In this document: positions 1-5,846 of the stretch, piece by piece
Position numbering within the stretch: position 1 is the first letter of the stretch
Layout: the number at the start of each line of letters is the position of its first letter
NCBI GenBank assembly: GCA_030838815.1
Contig: JAUZEX010000490.1
Location: forward strand, 1-8,861
From: Actinomycetota bacterium
GTDB lineage: Bacteria; Actinomycetota; Acidimicrobiia; IMCC26256; BP-133
Length of the DNA: 8,861 nt
Direction of reading: 5' to 3'
Notes under the pieces: model-generated
What the model was told of the DNA's origin: nothing
Database searches by the model: none
The model's input: only the letters and a program-made list of their open reading frames with translations
Translations under genes and position numbers: made by a program

Positions 1-1272
1 TCCCGGCCGGGGCCCGGCCTCGGCGAGGTCCTCGATGCCGCCGAGGCGGCGCTGGCCGGCGGATCGCCGGTCCCGCTGCGGCTCATCTCCGCCGAACTGC
101 TCGTCGGCCACGACCTCGGCTCCGTTCCCGACGACACGCCGATGGTGCCCCTGGCCCGCGACCTGGCCCGGGCCCAGCGTCGTCTCCGCCTCCCCGCCTC
201 GGCCGCCCCGAAGACGATCGAGCTCGACCTCCGCACCGACGGCCACCGGCAGCGGTCCCAGCTGTTACGCCGGCTGGCCGTCCTCGGCGTCGACTGGGGG
301 CAGCCCGCCGACACCGGCCGCACCGGCGGCACGTTCAAGGAGGTGTGGGTGCTGCAGTGGCACCCTTCATTCGAGGTGGCGCTGGTCGAGGCCTCGGCGA
401 CCGGAACGACGATCGAGTCGGCCGCCACCGCCACCCTCACCGCCGCCGCCGCCCGCCTCAGCGATCCGGGCGACGTGGCCGGCCTCGTGGAGGAGGCTCT
501 CCTCGCCGAGCTGCCGGCGGCCCTCAACGCCGTCACCGCCACCCTGGCCGAACGGGCGGCCCAACAGCGCGACACCGCCCGGCTCATGGCCGCCGTCGAA
601 CCGCTGGCCCGCACCCGCCGCTATGGCAACGTCCGCCGTGTCGACACCGAGGCGGTCGCCCCGGTACTGGCCGGGCTGCTCACCCGGGTCGCCGTCGGCC
701 TCCCCTCCGCCGTGGCCGCCGTCGACGACGACGGTGCCGCCGGCCTCTCCGATCTCGTCGACTCCGTCGACCGGGCCGTCGGCCTCCTCGACGACGCCGC
801 CCTGCGCCAACCCTGGCTGGCGGCGCTGCGGGCCGTCGCCGACCAGCGCGGCGTCCACGGCCTCCTCGCCGGACGGGCGGTGCGCGTCCTCCTCGACAGC
901 GGCGTCCTCGACGCCGGCGACGTGCAGCGCCGCCTCTCCCGAGCGTTGTCGTTGGCCGACGAAGCGGCCCGCGGCGCGGCCTGGATCGAGGGATTCCTCT
1001 CCGGCGACGCCAGCCTCCTCCTCCACGACCCCACGCTGCTCCGGGTCGTCGACGACTGGATCTCGGAGGTGCGGGGCGCAGTCTTCGACGAGCTGCTGCC
1101 GGTGCTGCGGCGCACCTTCGCCACCTTCCCCGCTCCCGACCGCCGCGCCCTCGGCTCGCACCTCCGCCGTCTGGAGGACGGCACTGGCCCCGCCGACGCC
1201 GACGACACGCTCGACCCCGAGCGGGCCGCCCGGGTGCTCCCCCGCCTGCGCGAACTCCTGGGAGCCGGCTGA
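1..1272 (+). CDS. DUF5682 family protein, C-terminal part (5' end outside window)
   Basis: The frame is open from base 1 to a TGA at 1270-1272, giving 423 codons with no start, so this is the 3' part of a longer gene; full members are typically well over 600 residues. The stretch around fragment residues 75-140 (LLRRLAVLGVDWG, then GGTFKEVWVLQW and VALVEASATGTTIE) matches what I remember of DUF5682 proteins. The rest is helical and rich in Ala, Leu and Arg, with no signal peptide or membrane segment, so it is probably cytoplasmic. The molecular function of DUF5682 is unknown. Family members are usually encoded beside a MoxR-type AAA+ ATPase and a VWA protein, and a VWA gene follows here. The stop overlaps the ATG of a small frame (TGATG). 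Assignment is by recall of family motifs, not by a search. Confidence 0.75.
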   Translation, partial: SRPGPGLGEVLDAAEAALAGGSPVPLRLISAELLVGHDLGSVPDDTPMVPLARDLARAQRRLRLPASAAPKTIELDLRTDGHRQRSQLLRRLAVLGVDWGQPADTGRTGGTFKEVWVLQWHPSFEVALVEASATGTTIESAATATLTAAAARLSDPGDVAGLVEEALLAELPAALNAVTATLAERAAQQRDTARLMAAVEPLARTRRYGNVRRVDTEAVAPVLAGLLTRVAVGLPSAVAAVDDDGAAGLSDLVDSVDRAVGLLDDAALRQPWLAALRAVADQRGVHGLLAGRAVRVLLDSGVLDAGDVQRRLSRALSLADEAARGAAWIEGFLSGDASLLLHDPTLLRVVDDWISEVRGAVFDELLPVLRRTFATFPAPDRRALGSHLRRLEDGTGPADADDTLDPERAARVLPRLRELLGAG

Positions 1273-1451
1273 TGACCACGCCGGTTTCGCCCCGCCCCCC
1301 CGACCCTGCGCTCATCCGTCGCGCATGGCGCGACGCACGAACGCAGGTTGGTTGCGCACCGCCCCGCCCCGCCGATCCTGCGCTCATCCGTCGCGCATGG
1401 CGCGACGCAGGAGCGCAGGTTGGGTGCAGCGGGACCGGGGGGCGGCCGTGA
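1272..1451 (+). CDS. Possible small ORF built from two 24-residue repeats, between DUF5682 and VWA genes
   Basis: An ATG overlapping the DUF5682 stop (TGATG) opens a 59-residue frame that ends in a TGA overlapping the GTG start of the VWA gene (GTGA). Both junctions are typical of translationally coupled genes. The peptide contains PDPALIRRAWRDARTQVGC and then ADPALIRRAWRDAGAQVGC, spaced exactly 24 codons apart because the DNA repeats at 72-bp spacing. It has two Cys, many Arg and Pro, and no signal peptide or recognisable domain. The DNA repeat is palindromic, which by itself could explain an open frame in GC-rich DNA, so the protein may not be real. An alternative role is simply to carry ribosomes through the hairpins to the VWA start. 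Confidence 0.25.
   Translation: MTTPVSPRPPDPALIRRAWRDARTQVGCAPPRPADPALIRRAWRDAGAQVGCSGTGGRP
1288..1427. repeat. Two tandem 68-bp repeats, each a bipartite imperfect palindrome (REP-like)
   Basis: Copies lie at 1288-1355 and 1360-1427, differ at 5 of 68 positions and are separated by 4 bases. Each contains a perfect inner stem, CGTCGCGC / GCGCGACG, around an ATG triplet (1317-1335 and 1389-1407). An outer stem surrounds it: CCTGCGCTC pairs with GAGCGCAGG perfectly in copy 2 (1377-1385 with 1411-1419). In copy 1 (1305-1313 with 1339-1347) one base differs, giving C-A on the top strand but a G-U wobble on the bottom strand. The inner and outer stems are separated by a 3x3 internal loop. This architecture resembles REP/BIME-type intergenic palindromes or a structured RNA. 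It fills most of the 175-base gap between the DUF5682 and VWA genes. Confidence 0.9.
1437..1442 (+). promoter_or_regulatory. G-rich ribosome binding site for the VWA gene
   Basis: Six consecutive G residues end 5 bases before the GTG at 1448. This favours that GTG over the in-frame ATGs at 1325 and 1397, which sit in the hairpin loops of the upstream repeats and have no purine-rich sequence before them. Confidence 0.5.
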
Positions 1452-2656
1452 GCGGAGCGGCAGTGGCCCCGGGTTCTTCGGGTAGCGAGCGGCTGCGGCG
1501 GTGGCGGCTGGTGCTCGGGGGCGGGGAAGCCGATGACACCGGAGCGGGTCTGGACGGCGAGGACGCCGGACGCGACTCCGTCCTCGACGCCCTGTACGGC
1601 GACAGCGGAGCCGGCGCCGAGAGCGGCGTCGGCCGCGGGCGGGGCGGGCTCGGGCGATCGTCGCCCCGGGTGGCCCGCTGGCTGGGCGACATCCGGCGCT
1701 ACTTCCCGGCCAGCGTCGTGTCCGTGCTCCAGCGCGACGCCATGGAGCGGCTCGGGCTGGCCCAGCTGCTCCTCGAACCGGAGCTGCTCGGCGCCGTGCA
1801 GCCCGACATCCATCTCGTCGGCACGTTGCTGACCCTGCGCCGGGCGATCCCCGAGCATTCCCGGGAGACCGCCCGGGCTGTCGTCCGGTGGGTGACCGAC
1901 CAGCTCGAGGCCCGCCTCGCCGCCCCCACCCGCCAGGCGGTGACCGGCGCCCTCCACCGGGCGGCCCGCACCCGCCGGCCCCGGGCCGGCGACATCGACT
2001 GGGGCCGCACCGTCGCCGCCAACCTGCGCCACTACCAACCCGAGCTCGGCACCGTGATCCCCGAGCGGCTCGTCGGCTACGGCCGGCGCTCGCCCCAGGT
2101 CCTGCGGGAGATCATCCTCTGCCTCGACCAGAGCGGTTCGATGGCCGCATCCGTTGTGTACGCATCCTTGTTCGCTTCCGTCCTCGCCTCGGTCCGGTCG
2201 TTGTCGACCCGCCTCGTCGCCTTCGACACCGCCGTCGTCGACCTGACCGAGGAGCTCGACGATCCCGTCGACGTCCTCTTCGGCGTGCAGCTGGGCGGCG
2301 GTACCGACATCGCCGGCGCCCTGACGTACTGCGCCGCCCGGGTGACCCGGCCCCGCGACACCATCCTCGTCCTCGTGTCCGACCTCTTCGAAGGCGGCGA
2401 CCCCGACGAGATGCTGCGGGTGGCCGCCTCGCTGGTCGCCTCCGGCGTCACGGTCGTCGTCCTCCTCGCCCTGTCCGACGACGGCGCCCCCGCCTACGAC
2501 CACGACCACGCCGCCGCCCTCGCCGGCCTCGGCATCCCGGCCTTCGCCTGTACCCCCGACCTGTTCCCCGACCTGATGGCCGCCGCCGTCGAACGCCGCG
2601 ACCTCCAGGCCTGGACCGCCGCCCAGGGCCTGTACACCGCCGCTCCGTTGCCGTGA
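1448..2656 (+). CDS. VWA domain protein with complete MIDAS, DUF5682-associated type
   Basis: The gene encodes 402 residues from GTG 1448. Residues 15-50 (RRWRLVLGGGEADD and following) and 77-180 form the helical N-terminal region seen in DUF5682-linked VWA proteins. The VWA domain covers about residues 220-385. Its metal-ion-dependent adhesion site is intact: D227-Q-S229-G-S231, T286 in GGGTDIAGA, and D312 in LVSDLFEGGD. There is no signal peptide or transmembrane segment, so it is probably intracellular. In MoxR-VWA systems the VWA protein is thought to act as an adaptor or effector working with a MoxR AAA+ ATPase; none is in the window, but one could lie upstream of the DUF5682 gene. The start is uncertain: in-frame ATGs at 1325 and 1397 would add 41 or 17 residues of repeat-encoded Arg-rich sequence. 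The gene faces the cupredoxin gene across a hairpin. Confidence 0.87.
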   Translation: MSGAAVAPGSSGSERLRRWRLVLGGGEADDTGAGLDGEDAGRDSVLDALYGDSGAGAESGVGRGRGGLGRSSPRVARWLGDIRRYFPASVVSVLQRDAMERLGLAQLLLEPELLGAVQPDIHLVGTLLTLRRAIPEHSRETARAVVRWVTDQLEARLAAPTRQAVTGALHRAARTRRPRAGDIDWGRTVAANLRHYQPELGTVIPERLVGYGRRSPQVLREIILCLDQSGSMAASVVYASLFASVLASVRSLSTRLVAFDTAVVDLTEELDDPVDVLFGVQLGGGTDIAGALTYCAARVTRPRDTILVLVSDLFEGGDPDEMLRVAASLVASGVTVVVLLALSDDGAPAYDHDHAAALAGLGIPAFACTPDLFPDLMAAAVERRDLQAWTAAQGLYTAAPLP

Positions 2657-2692
2657 CCGGCGCCGAGAGGGCCGGCTCAGGCGGTCGGGCGG

Positions 2693-2711
2693 CGTCCCCG
2701 CACCGGGGACG
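2693..2711. terminator. Hairpin between convergent VWA and cupredoxin genes
   Basis: CGTCCCCG and CGGGGACG form a perfect 8-bp stem around a CAC loop, in the 81-base gap between the VWA stop (2656) and the cupredoxin stop (2738). Being symmetric it could serve both directions. Neither side has a clear T-tract, as is common for terminator candidates in high-GC actinobacteria. An 8-bp direct repeat CATCACTG (2728-2743) at the cupredoxin stop looks incidental. Confidence 0.5.
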
Positions 2712-2737
2712 GGCGAACCGGTGCGGTCATCACTGCA

Positions 2738-3151
2738 TCACTGCACGATGAAGTTCCCGAACATGAAATCGGCGTGCGGGTCGCAGCGGAACTGGTAATT
2801 GCCCGCCGGGATGGCCGGGACGGCGTAGGTCGTCTTGTTCGGACCGTAGGTGATCTCGCCGGTGTAGAGCGCTTTGTCGCCGTGGTCCTTGTCGTAGATC
2901 GACACGTTGTGGGGCAGGCCGCGGTCCTGGTTGTCGAAGGCGATCGTGAACGCCTGGTTGGACGGCGCAGCGAGGCAGTCCTTGTCGAATTTGTTGTCGT
3001 TGGCCGTGATGGCCAGCGCCGTGCCGTTGGGGCTGCAGGTCGACGGCGCCTTCTCGGCCGCGAACGACCCTCCGGAGCCCAATCCCACCAACGACACCGT
3101 GGCCACCGCGGGCAGGAACGCGGCGCTGACAACCCTGAGGTACTTCGTCAT
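2738..3151 (-). CDS. Exported cupredoxin (plastocyanin/azurin-like type-1 copper protein)
   Basis: The gene encodes 137 residues. Residues 1-31 are a Sec-type signal peptide (K3 and R6, a hydrophobic core, then GGSFA before AEKA), so the mature protein is about 106 residues, the size of a small blue copper protein. The expected type-1 copper ligands are present: H81 in GLPHNV, then C123, H126 and M130 in FRCDPHADFMFG. C39 and C59 could form a disulfide. The family carries single electrons or binds copper outside the membrane; the partner is unknown here. The ATG at 3151 is preferred because a strong GGGGGAG site sits 6 bases upstream and the signal peptide starts there; a longer in-frame start at 3286 would place a non-signal Arg-rich stretch first. 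It is transcribed divergently from an exported protein gene. Confidence 0.9.
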   Translation of the reverse strand: MTKYLRVVSAAFLPAVATVSLVGLGSGGSFAAEKAPSTCSPNGTALAITANDNKFDKDCLAAPSNQAFTIAFDNQDRGLPHNVSIYDKDHGDKALYTGEITYGPNKTTYAVPAIPAGNYQFRCDPHADFMFGNFIVQ

Positions 3152-3157
3152 CCCGGT

Positions 3158-3164
3158 CTCCCCC
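3158..3164 (-). promoter_or_regulatory. Ribosome binding site deciding the cupredoxin start
   Basis: Read on the minus strand, GGGGGAG lies 6 bases before the ATG at 3151. It supports this start over the upstream in-frame ATG at 3286. Confidence 0.7.
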
Positions 3165-3175
3165 TGTTCCCGAAT

Positions 3176-3205
3176 CCCCGACGCGGTGCAATCGTACCGT
3201 CGGGG
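3176..3205 (-). promoter_or_regulatory. Inverted repeat over a candidate cupredoxin promoter (possible operator or leader hairpin)
   Basis: CCCCGACG (3176-3183) and CGTCGGGG (3198-3205) are perfect 8-bp inverted arms with a 14-base spacer. The spacer contains TACGAT on the minus strand (3196-3191), a 4/6 match to the -10 consensus, 39 bases before the cupredoxin ATG. I cannot find a convincing -35. The position fits either an operator for a dimeric repressor or, if transcription starts further upstream, a hairpin in the 5' leader. The arms themselves are what the sequence shows; the regulatory role is inferred. Confidence 0.35.
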
Positions 3206-3288
3206 GCGACTTGCTCTCAGGCTACGTTCAGCCCCACAATTGAGGTGGCAGCTGGGGGGCTGCAACAGGAAATGCTGGGGGAACATGC

Positions 3289-3798
3289 ATGTTGCGTCGT
3301 CGCGCTTTCATCACGCTGGCCGTGTCCGCCGGACTCTTCGTCGCTGTGGCCCTTCCGGCCCATGCCGCCTCGACCCAGGTCGAGAAGAAGACCGTCTCGG
3401 GCGTCAACGGGCGATCGGGCACCGCCATCCGATTCTCCGACCACGGGGCTAACAGCGTCACCATCACCGCCGTCGACCCTGACGGCCCCGGTGGCCGATG
3501 CACCGAGACGTGGGTCGATTACACGACCAAACCCCACGAGCACTGGAACCCGGCTCTGGTCGTCAACTGCTCCGGCGGCACCCGCACCGTGTCCAACGCC
3601 CTGACCAACAACGGTAAGACCATCAACGGCATGGGCGTCGTCGTCTGCGAGGTCCCGAACACGACCGGCCCCATTACCCGCAACAGCGGCAACTGCAAGG
3701 GCCAGCTGTCGCTCCTGTGGCTCCGTTCGGGGCAGCGGTACTCGAGCTTCGCTCTCAGCGCCGACCAGCACCCCGAAGGTGTGCAGGTCTACCGGTAG
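3289..3798 (+). CDS. Exported protein of unknown function, four cysteines, possible Tat signal
   Basis: The gene encodes 169 residues that I do not recognise as a family. Residues 1-26 are a signal peptide: RRRAFI (residues 3-8) fits the twin-arginine pattern RRxF(I/L), followed by a hydrophobic core and an AHA cleavage site near residue 26. Tat or Sec export are both possible. The mature part, about 143 residues, is rich in Thr, Ser, Asn and Gly with alternating beta-like segments (NSVTITAVD, NPALVVNC, GMGVVVCEV) and four Cys (C71, C94, C120, C136), enough for two disulfides. This suggests a small secreted beta-sandwich. A GGGGG site (3277-3281) sits 7 bases before the ATG; the nearby ATG at 3285 is in another frame. 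A weak promoter (TTGCTC at 3211, 18-base gap, CACAAT at 3235) is possible. It is divergent from the cupredoxin gene and ends 15 bases from the convergent oxidoreductase gene. Confidence 0.8.
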   Translation: MLRRRAFITLAVSAGLFVAVALPAHAASTQVEKKTVSGVNGRSGTAIRFSDHGANSVTITAVDPDGPGGRCTETWVDYTTKPHEHWNPALVVNCSGGTRTVSNALTNNGKTINGMGVVVCEVPNTTGPITRNSGNCKGQLSLLWLRSGQRYSSFALSADQHPEGVQVYR

Positions 3799-3813
3799 GC
3801 CGCCGACCCTCGT

Positions 3814-5466
3814 TCAGCCGTGGAAGGCGAGGTGCTCGTGGACGGAGCGCACGGCGGCGGAGCCTTCGCCGACGGCCGACGCCACCCGCTTCATCGAGCC
3901 GGCCCGGACGTCGCCGACGGCGAACAGCCCCGGCTGGCTGCTCTCGAACGGTAGGGGCGTCCGGCCCAGGGTCGTCCAGGCGTCGTCGAGGTCGTCGGGG
4001 CCGAGGGCCCGGTCGGTCCGGATGAACCCGGCCGGGTCGAGGGCGGCCCGGCCCGACAGCCAGTCGGTGGACGGCACGGCGCCGATGAACGAGAACAGTC
4101 CGGCGGCGGGCACGTCGTGGGGCCGGCCGTCGACATCGAGGGTGACGCCGTCGAGGACGTCGTGGCCGTGGAGCGCCCCGACGGTCGTACCGGTGCGGAC
4201 GGTGATGGCCGGGTGGGCCTCGATGCGGTCGGCGAGGTAGCGCGACATCGACTTGCCGAGCTCGGAGCCCCGCATCACCAGCGTCACCGGGCAACCCGAG
4301 GCGGCGAGGAACAGGGCTGCCTGACCGGCTGAGTTGCCGCCTCCCACAACGAGAACGGGCGTCTCCCGCACGAGATTGGCCTCGACCTCGGTGGCGGCGT
4401 AGTACACGCCGAGGCCCTCGAACTCCGCCAGACGGTCGACCGGCAGCCGTCGGTACTGCGCGCCGCTGGCCACGACCACCGCCCGTCCGGCCAGCTCGGT
4501 GCCGTCGCTCAGACCCACGACGAGGTGCCCGGCCCGCTCGCCGAGGGCCGTCGCCCGGCACGGCACGGTGAGACGGGCGCCGAACTTGAGCGCCTGGGTC
4601 GTGGCCCGGTCGGTCAGTTCCGCCCCCGACACGCCGGCCGGGAAGCCGAGGTAGTTCTCGATCCGGGAGCTGGTGCCGGCCTGCCCGCCGGGGACGGCCG
4701 CCTCGACGGTGAGGGTGGTGAGCCCCTCGGACGCGCCGTAGACAGAGGCGGCCAGTCCGGCCGGCCCGGCGCCGATCACCACGAGGTCGAAGCACCGCCC
4801 CGGGAGCGACTCGACGGTCAGCCCGAGGTACTGCGACACCTCGCCCGGCGTGGCCCGGCGCAGGACGGTCGTCCCGACGATGACCACCGGGAGGTCGACG
4901 CCGGAGAGACCGAACTCGGCCCCGAGACGGTCAACCTCGGGGTCACGCTCGACGTCGAGCCACTGGTGGGGCAGTCGGTTGCGGGCCAGGAACTCCCGCA
5001 TGGCCAGCGACTCGGCCGAAAAGCGCGACCCGATGACCCGCACCGCCCGGGCCGCGCCGGACAGCAGGCCCTCCCGGCGGGCAACGAAGGCGCCGAGGAT
5101 GATGTCGCACAACGACGGCAGGCGGGCGATCACCTGGCGCAGCCCGGCGACGGGCACGGCCAGCACCTCGCCGCCCTCCACCACCCGGGCCGTGAGATAG
5201 ACGCGCTGGCCGGTGAGCAGGTTGAGCTCGCCGAGGAAGCGGCCGGCGCCGTGCTGGGCGATGAGCACGTCCTCGCCATCGAAGTGGCCGACGATATCGA
5301 CGAGGCCCGACAGCACGACGAAGAAGTCGTAGGAGGCGTCGCCTTCGGCGAAGAGCACATCGCCCGGCGCGATGGAGCGGCGGGTCCCGAACGGTTCGAG
5401 CAGCGCCAACTGCTCGGGGCTCAGTACCGGGAAGAGAGCCTCGTCGTCGTTCGTGGCTACGGTCAC
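3814..5466 (-). CDS. Cyclic-nucleotide-binding-like / thioredoxin-fold / TrxR-like FAD oxidoreductase
   Basis: This 550-residue protein has three parts. Residues 12-135 resemble a cyclic-nucleotide-binding domain (PGDVLFAEGD, FVVLSGLVDIV, then FLGELNLLTGQ at 77-87), but the Arg that binds the cyclic phosphate in CAP-like domains is replaced in VYLTA (89-93). Residues 140-216 look like a glutaredoxin/thioredoxin fold (DLPVVIVG at 191-198 fits the cis-Pro strand), yet the usual CxxC region reads GSRFSAES with no Cys. Residues 226-550 resemble thioredoxin reductase: FAD site GAGPAG (232-237), NADPH site GGGNSAG (375-381), and GD (518-519) in the C-terminal FAD motif. The CATC-type active site is replaced by YYAATEVEA (355-363). 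It is therefore an NAD(P)H-dependent flavoenzyme of unknown acceptor rather than a true thioredoxin reductase. No signal peptide. GTG start, 83 bases after the MoaD-like gene. Confidence 0.93.
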   Translation of the reverse strand: MTVATNDDEALFPVLSPEQLALLEPFGTRRSIAPGDVLFAEGDASYDFFVVLSGLVDIVGHFDGEDVLIAQHGAGRFLGELNLLTGQRVYLTARVVEGGEVLAVPVAGLRQVIARLPSLCDIILGAFVARREGLLSGAARAVRVIGSRFSAESLAMREFLARNRLPHQWLDVERDPEVDRLGAEFGLSGVDLPVVIVGTTVLRRATPGEVSQYLGLTVESLPGRCFDLVVIGAGPAGLAASVYGASEGLTTLTVEAAVPGGQAGTSSRIENYLGFPAGVSGAELTDRATTQALKFGARLTVPCRATALGERAGHLVVGLSDGTELAGRAVVVASGAQYRRLPVDRLAEFEGLGVYYAATEVEANLVRETPVLVVGGGNSAGQAALFLAASGCPVTLVMRGSELGKSMSRYLADRIEAHPAITVRTGTTVGALHGHDVLDGVTLDVDGRPHDVPAAGLFSFIGAVPSTDWLSGRAALDPAGFIRTDRALGPDDLDDAWTTLGRTPLPFESSQPGLFAVGDVRAGSMKRVASAVGEGSAAVRSVHEHLAFHG

Positions 5467-5474
5467 CCGCGGCG

Positions 5475-5480
5475 CCTCCT
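5475..5480 (-). promoter_or_regulatory. Strong ribosome binding site for the GTG-started oxidoreductase
   Basis: AGGAGG on the minus strand lies 8 bases before the GTG at 5466, which fixes that non-ATG start. The protein begins MTVATNDD just before the cyclic-nucleotide-binding-like fold. Confidence 0.8.
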
Positions 5481-5515
5481 GGCTTCAGGGTGCGCCGGCG
5501 GGCGATCACCCTCGA

Positions 5516-5538
5516 TCGGCCCGACTCTAGAGGGCCGA
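5516..5538 (-). terminator. Hairpin between MoaD-like and oxidoreductase genes (weak terminator or attenuator)
   Basis: TCGGCCC and GGGCCGA form a perfect 7-bp stem around a 9-base loop containing TCTAGA, within the 83-base gap. No T-tract follows, so it may only reduce read-through or protect an mRNA end. A weak promoter for the downstream oxidoreductase overlaps it on the minus strand: CTGACT (5553-5548), 18 bases, TAGAGT (5529-5524), each 4/6 to consensus. Whether the oxidoreductase belongs to the metal-transport operon therefore stays open. Confidence 0.35.
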
Positions 5539-5549
5539 CGCAAATTCAG

Positions 5550-5846
5550 TCAGCCGCCGGCCATGGCGCCCACGATGCAGAAGGGTTCGGCGCCGGTGGC
5601 GACAGCCGGGGGGAGGGCGGCGTCGGCCGGGCTGTGGGAGAGGTCCTCCTCGCCGGCGAAGAAGCGGATGAAGGGGCGGCGGCGGCCCGTGGCCCGGTCC
5701 CGGACCGTACCGCCGAGGACGGGGAAGCGGGCTTCGAGGGCGTCGAGGACCGCACCGGTCGTGACCGGGTCGGCCACGTCGAGCTGTACTTCCCCGCCGA
5801 CGGCGGCCAGCGTCTTGAGGTGGGCCGGGAGCACGACGCGGATCAT
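5550..5846 (-). CDS. MoaD/ThiS-like ubiquitin-fold sulfur-carrier-type protein
   Basis: The protein has 98 residues. It begins with a beta strand (MIRVVLPAHLKTLA), has a central helix (TTGAVLDALEARFPVL, residues 30-44) and ends in IVGAMAGG. The C-terminal Gly-Gly at 97-98 is the hallmark of MoaD and ThiS, which are adenylated and then carry sulfur as a thiocarboxylate for molybdopterin or thiamine synthesis. No MoaE, MoeB, ThiF or ThiG gene is in the window, so the acceptor pathway is unknown and this is probably not the housekeeping MoaD. At 98 residues it is somewhat longer than a typical MoaD of about 80, the extra lying in a basic RATGRRRP segment (51-58). Its ATG overlaps the stop of the propeller gene by 4 bases (ATGA) and has no clear ribosome binding site, so translation is probably coupled to that gene. 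Confidence 0.85.
   Translation of the reverse strand: MIRVVLPAHLKTLAAVGGEVQLDVADPVTTGAVLDALEARFPVLGGTVRDRATGRRRPFIRFFAGEEDLSHSPADAALPPAVATGAEPFCIVGAMAGG

Noticed and set aside
1288..1427. CRISPR-like repeat-spacer array
   Set aside because: There are only two copies, the gap is 4 bases, and no cas genes are nearby.
680..2509. A 609-residue open frame on the minus strand
   Set aside because: It is antisense to two well-supported genes, has low-complexity Gly/Arg/Asp composition and no recognisable domain. Such frames are expected in 70% GC DNA.
35..2656. A single 873-residue open frame spanning the DUF5682 and VWA regions
   Set aside because: Its first 470 residues are Pro/Ser/Arg-rich out-of-frame translation of the DUF5682 gene. 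Only the part after about 1448 has VWA motifs.
3149..3286. Longer cupredoxin start at 3286 (45 extra residues)
   Set aside because: The extension has no signal-peptide character and a strong ribosome binding site precedes the ATG at 3151.
3789..3798. Perfect 10-bp palindrome CTACCGGTAG at the end of the exported-protein gene
   Set aside because: It has no loop, includes the stop codon and lies between convergent genes. It is too short to call a terminator or operator.
3814..5466. Naming the FAD protein thioredoxin reductase
   Set aside because: The CATC-type redox site is absent, so thioredoxin reduction by the known mechanism is not supported.
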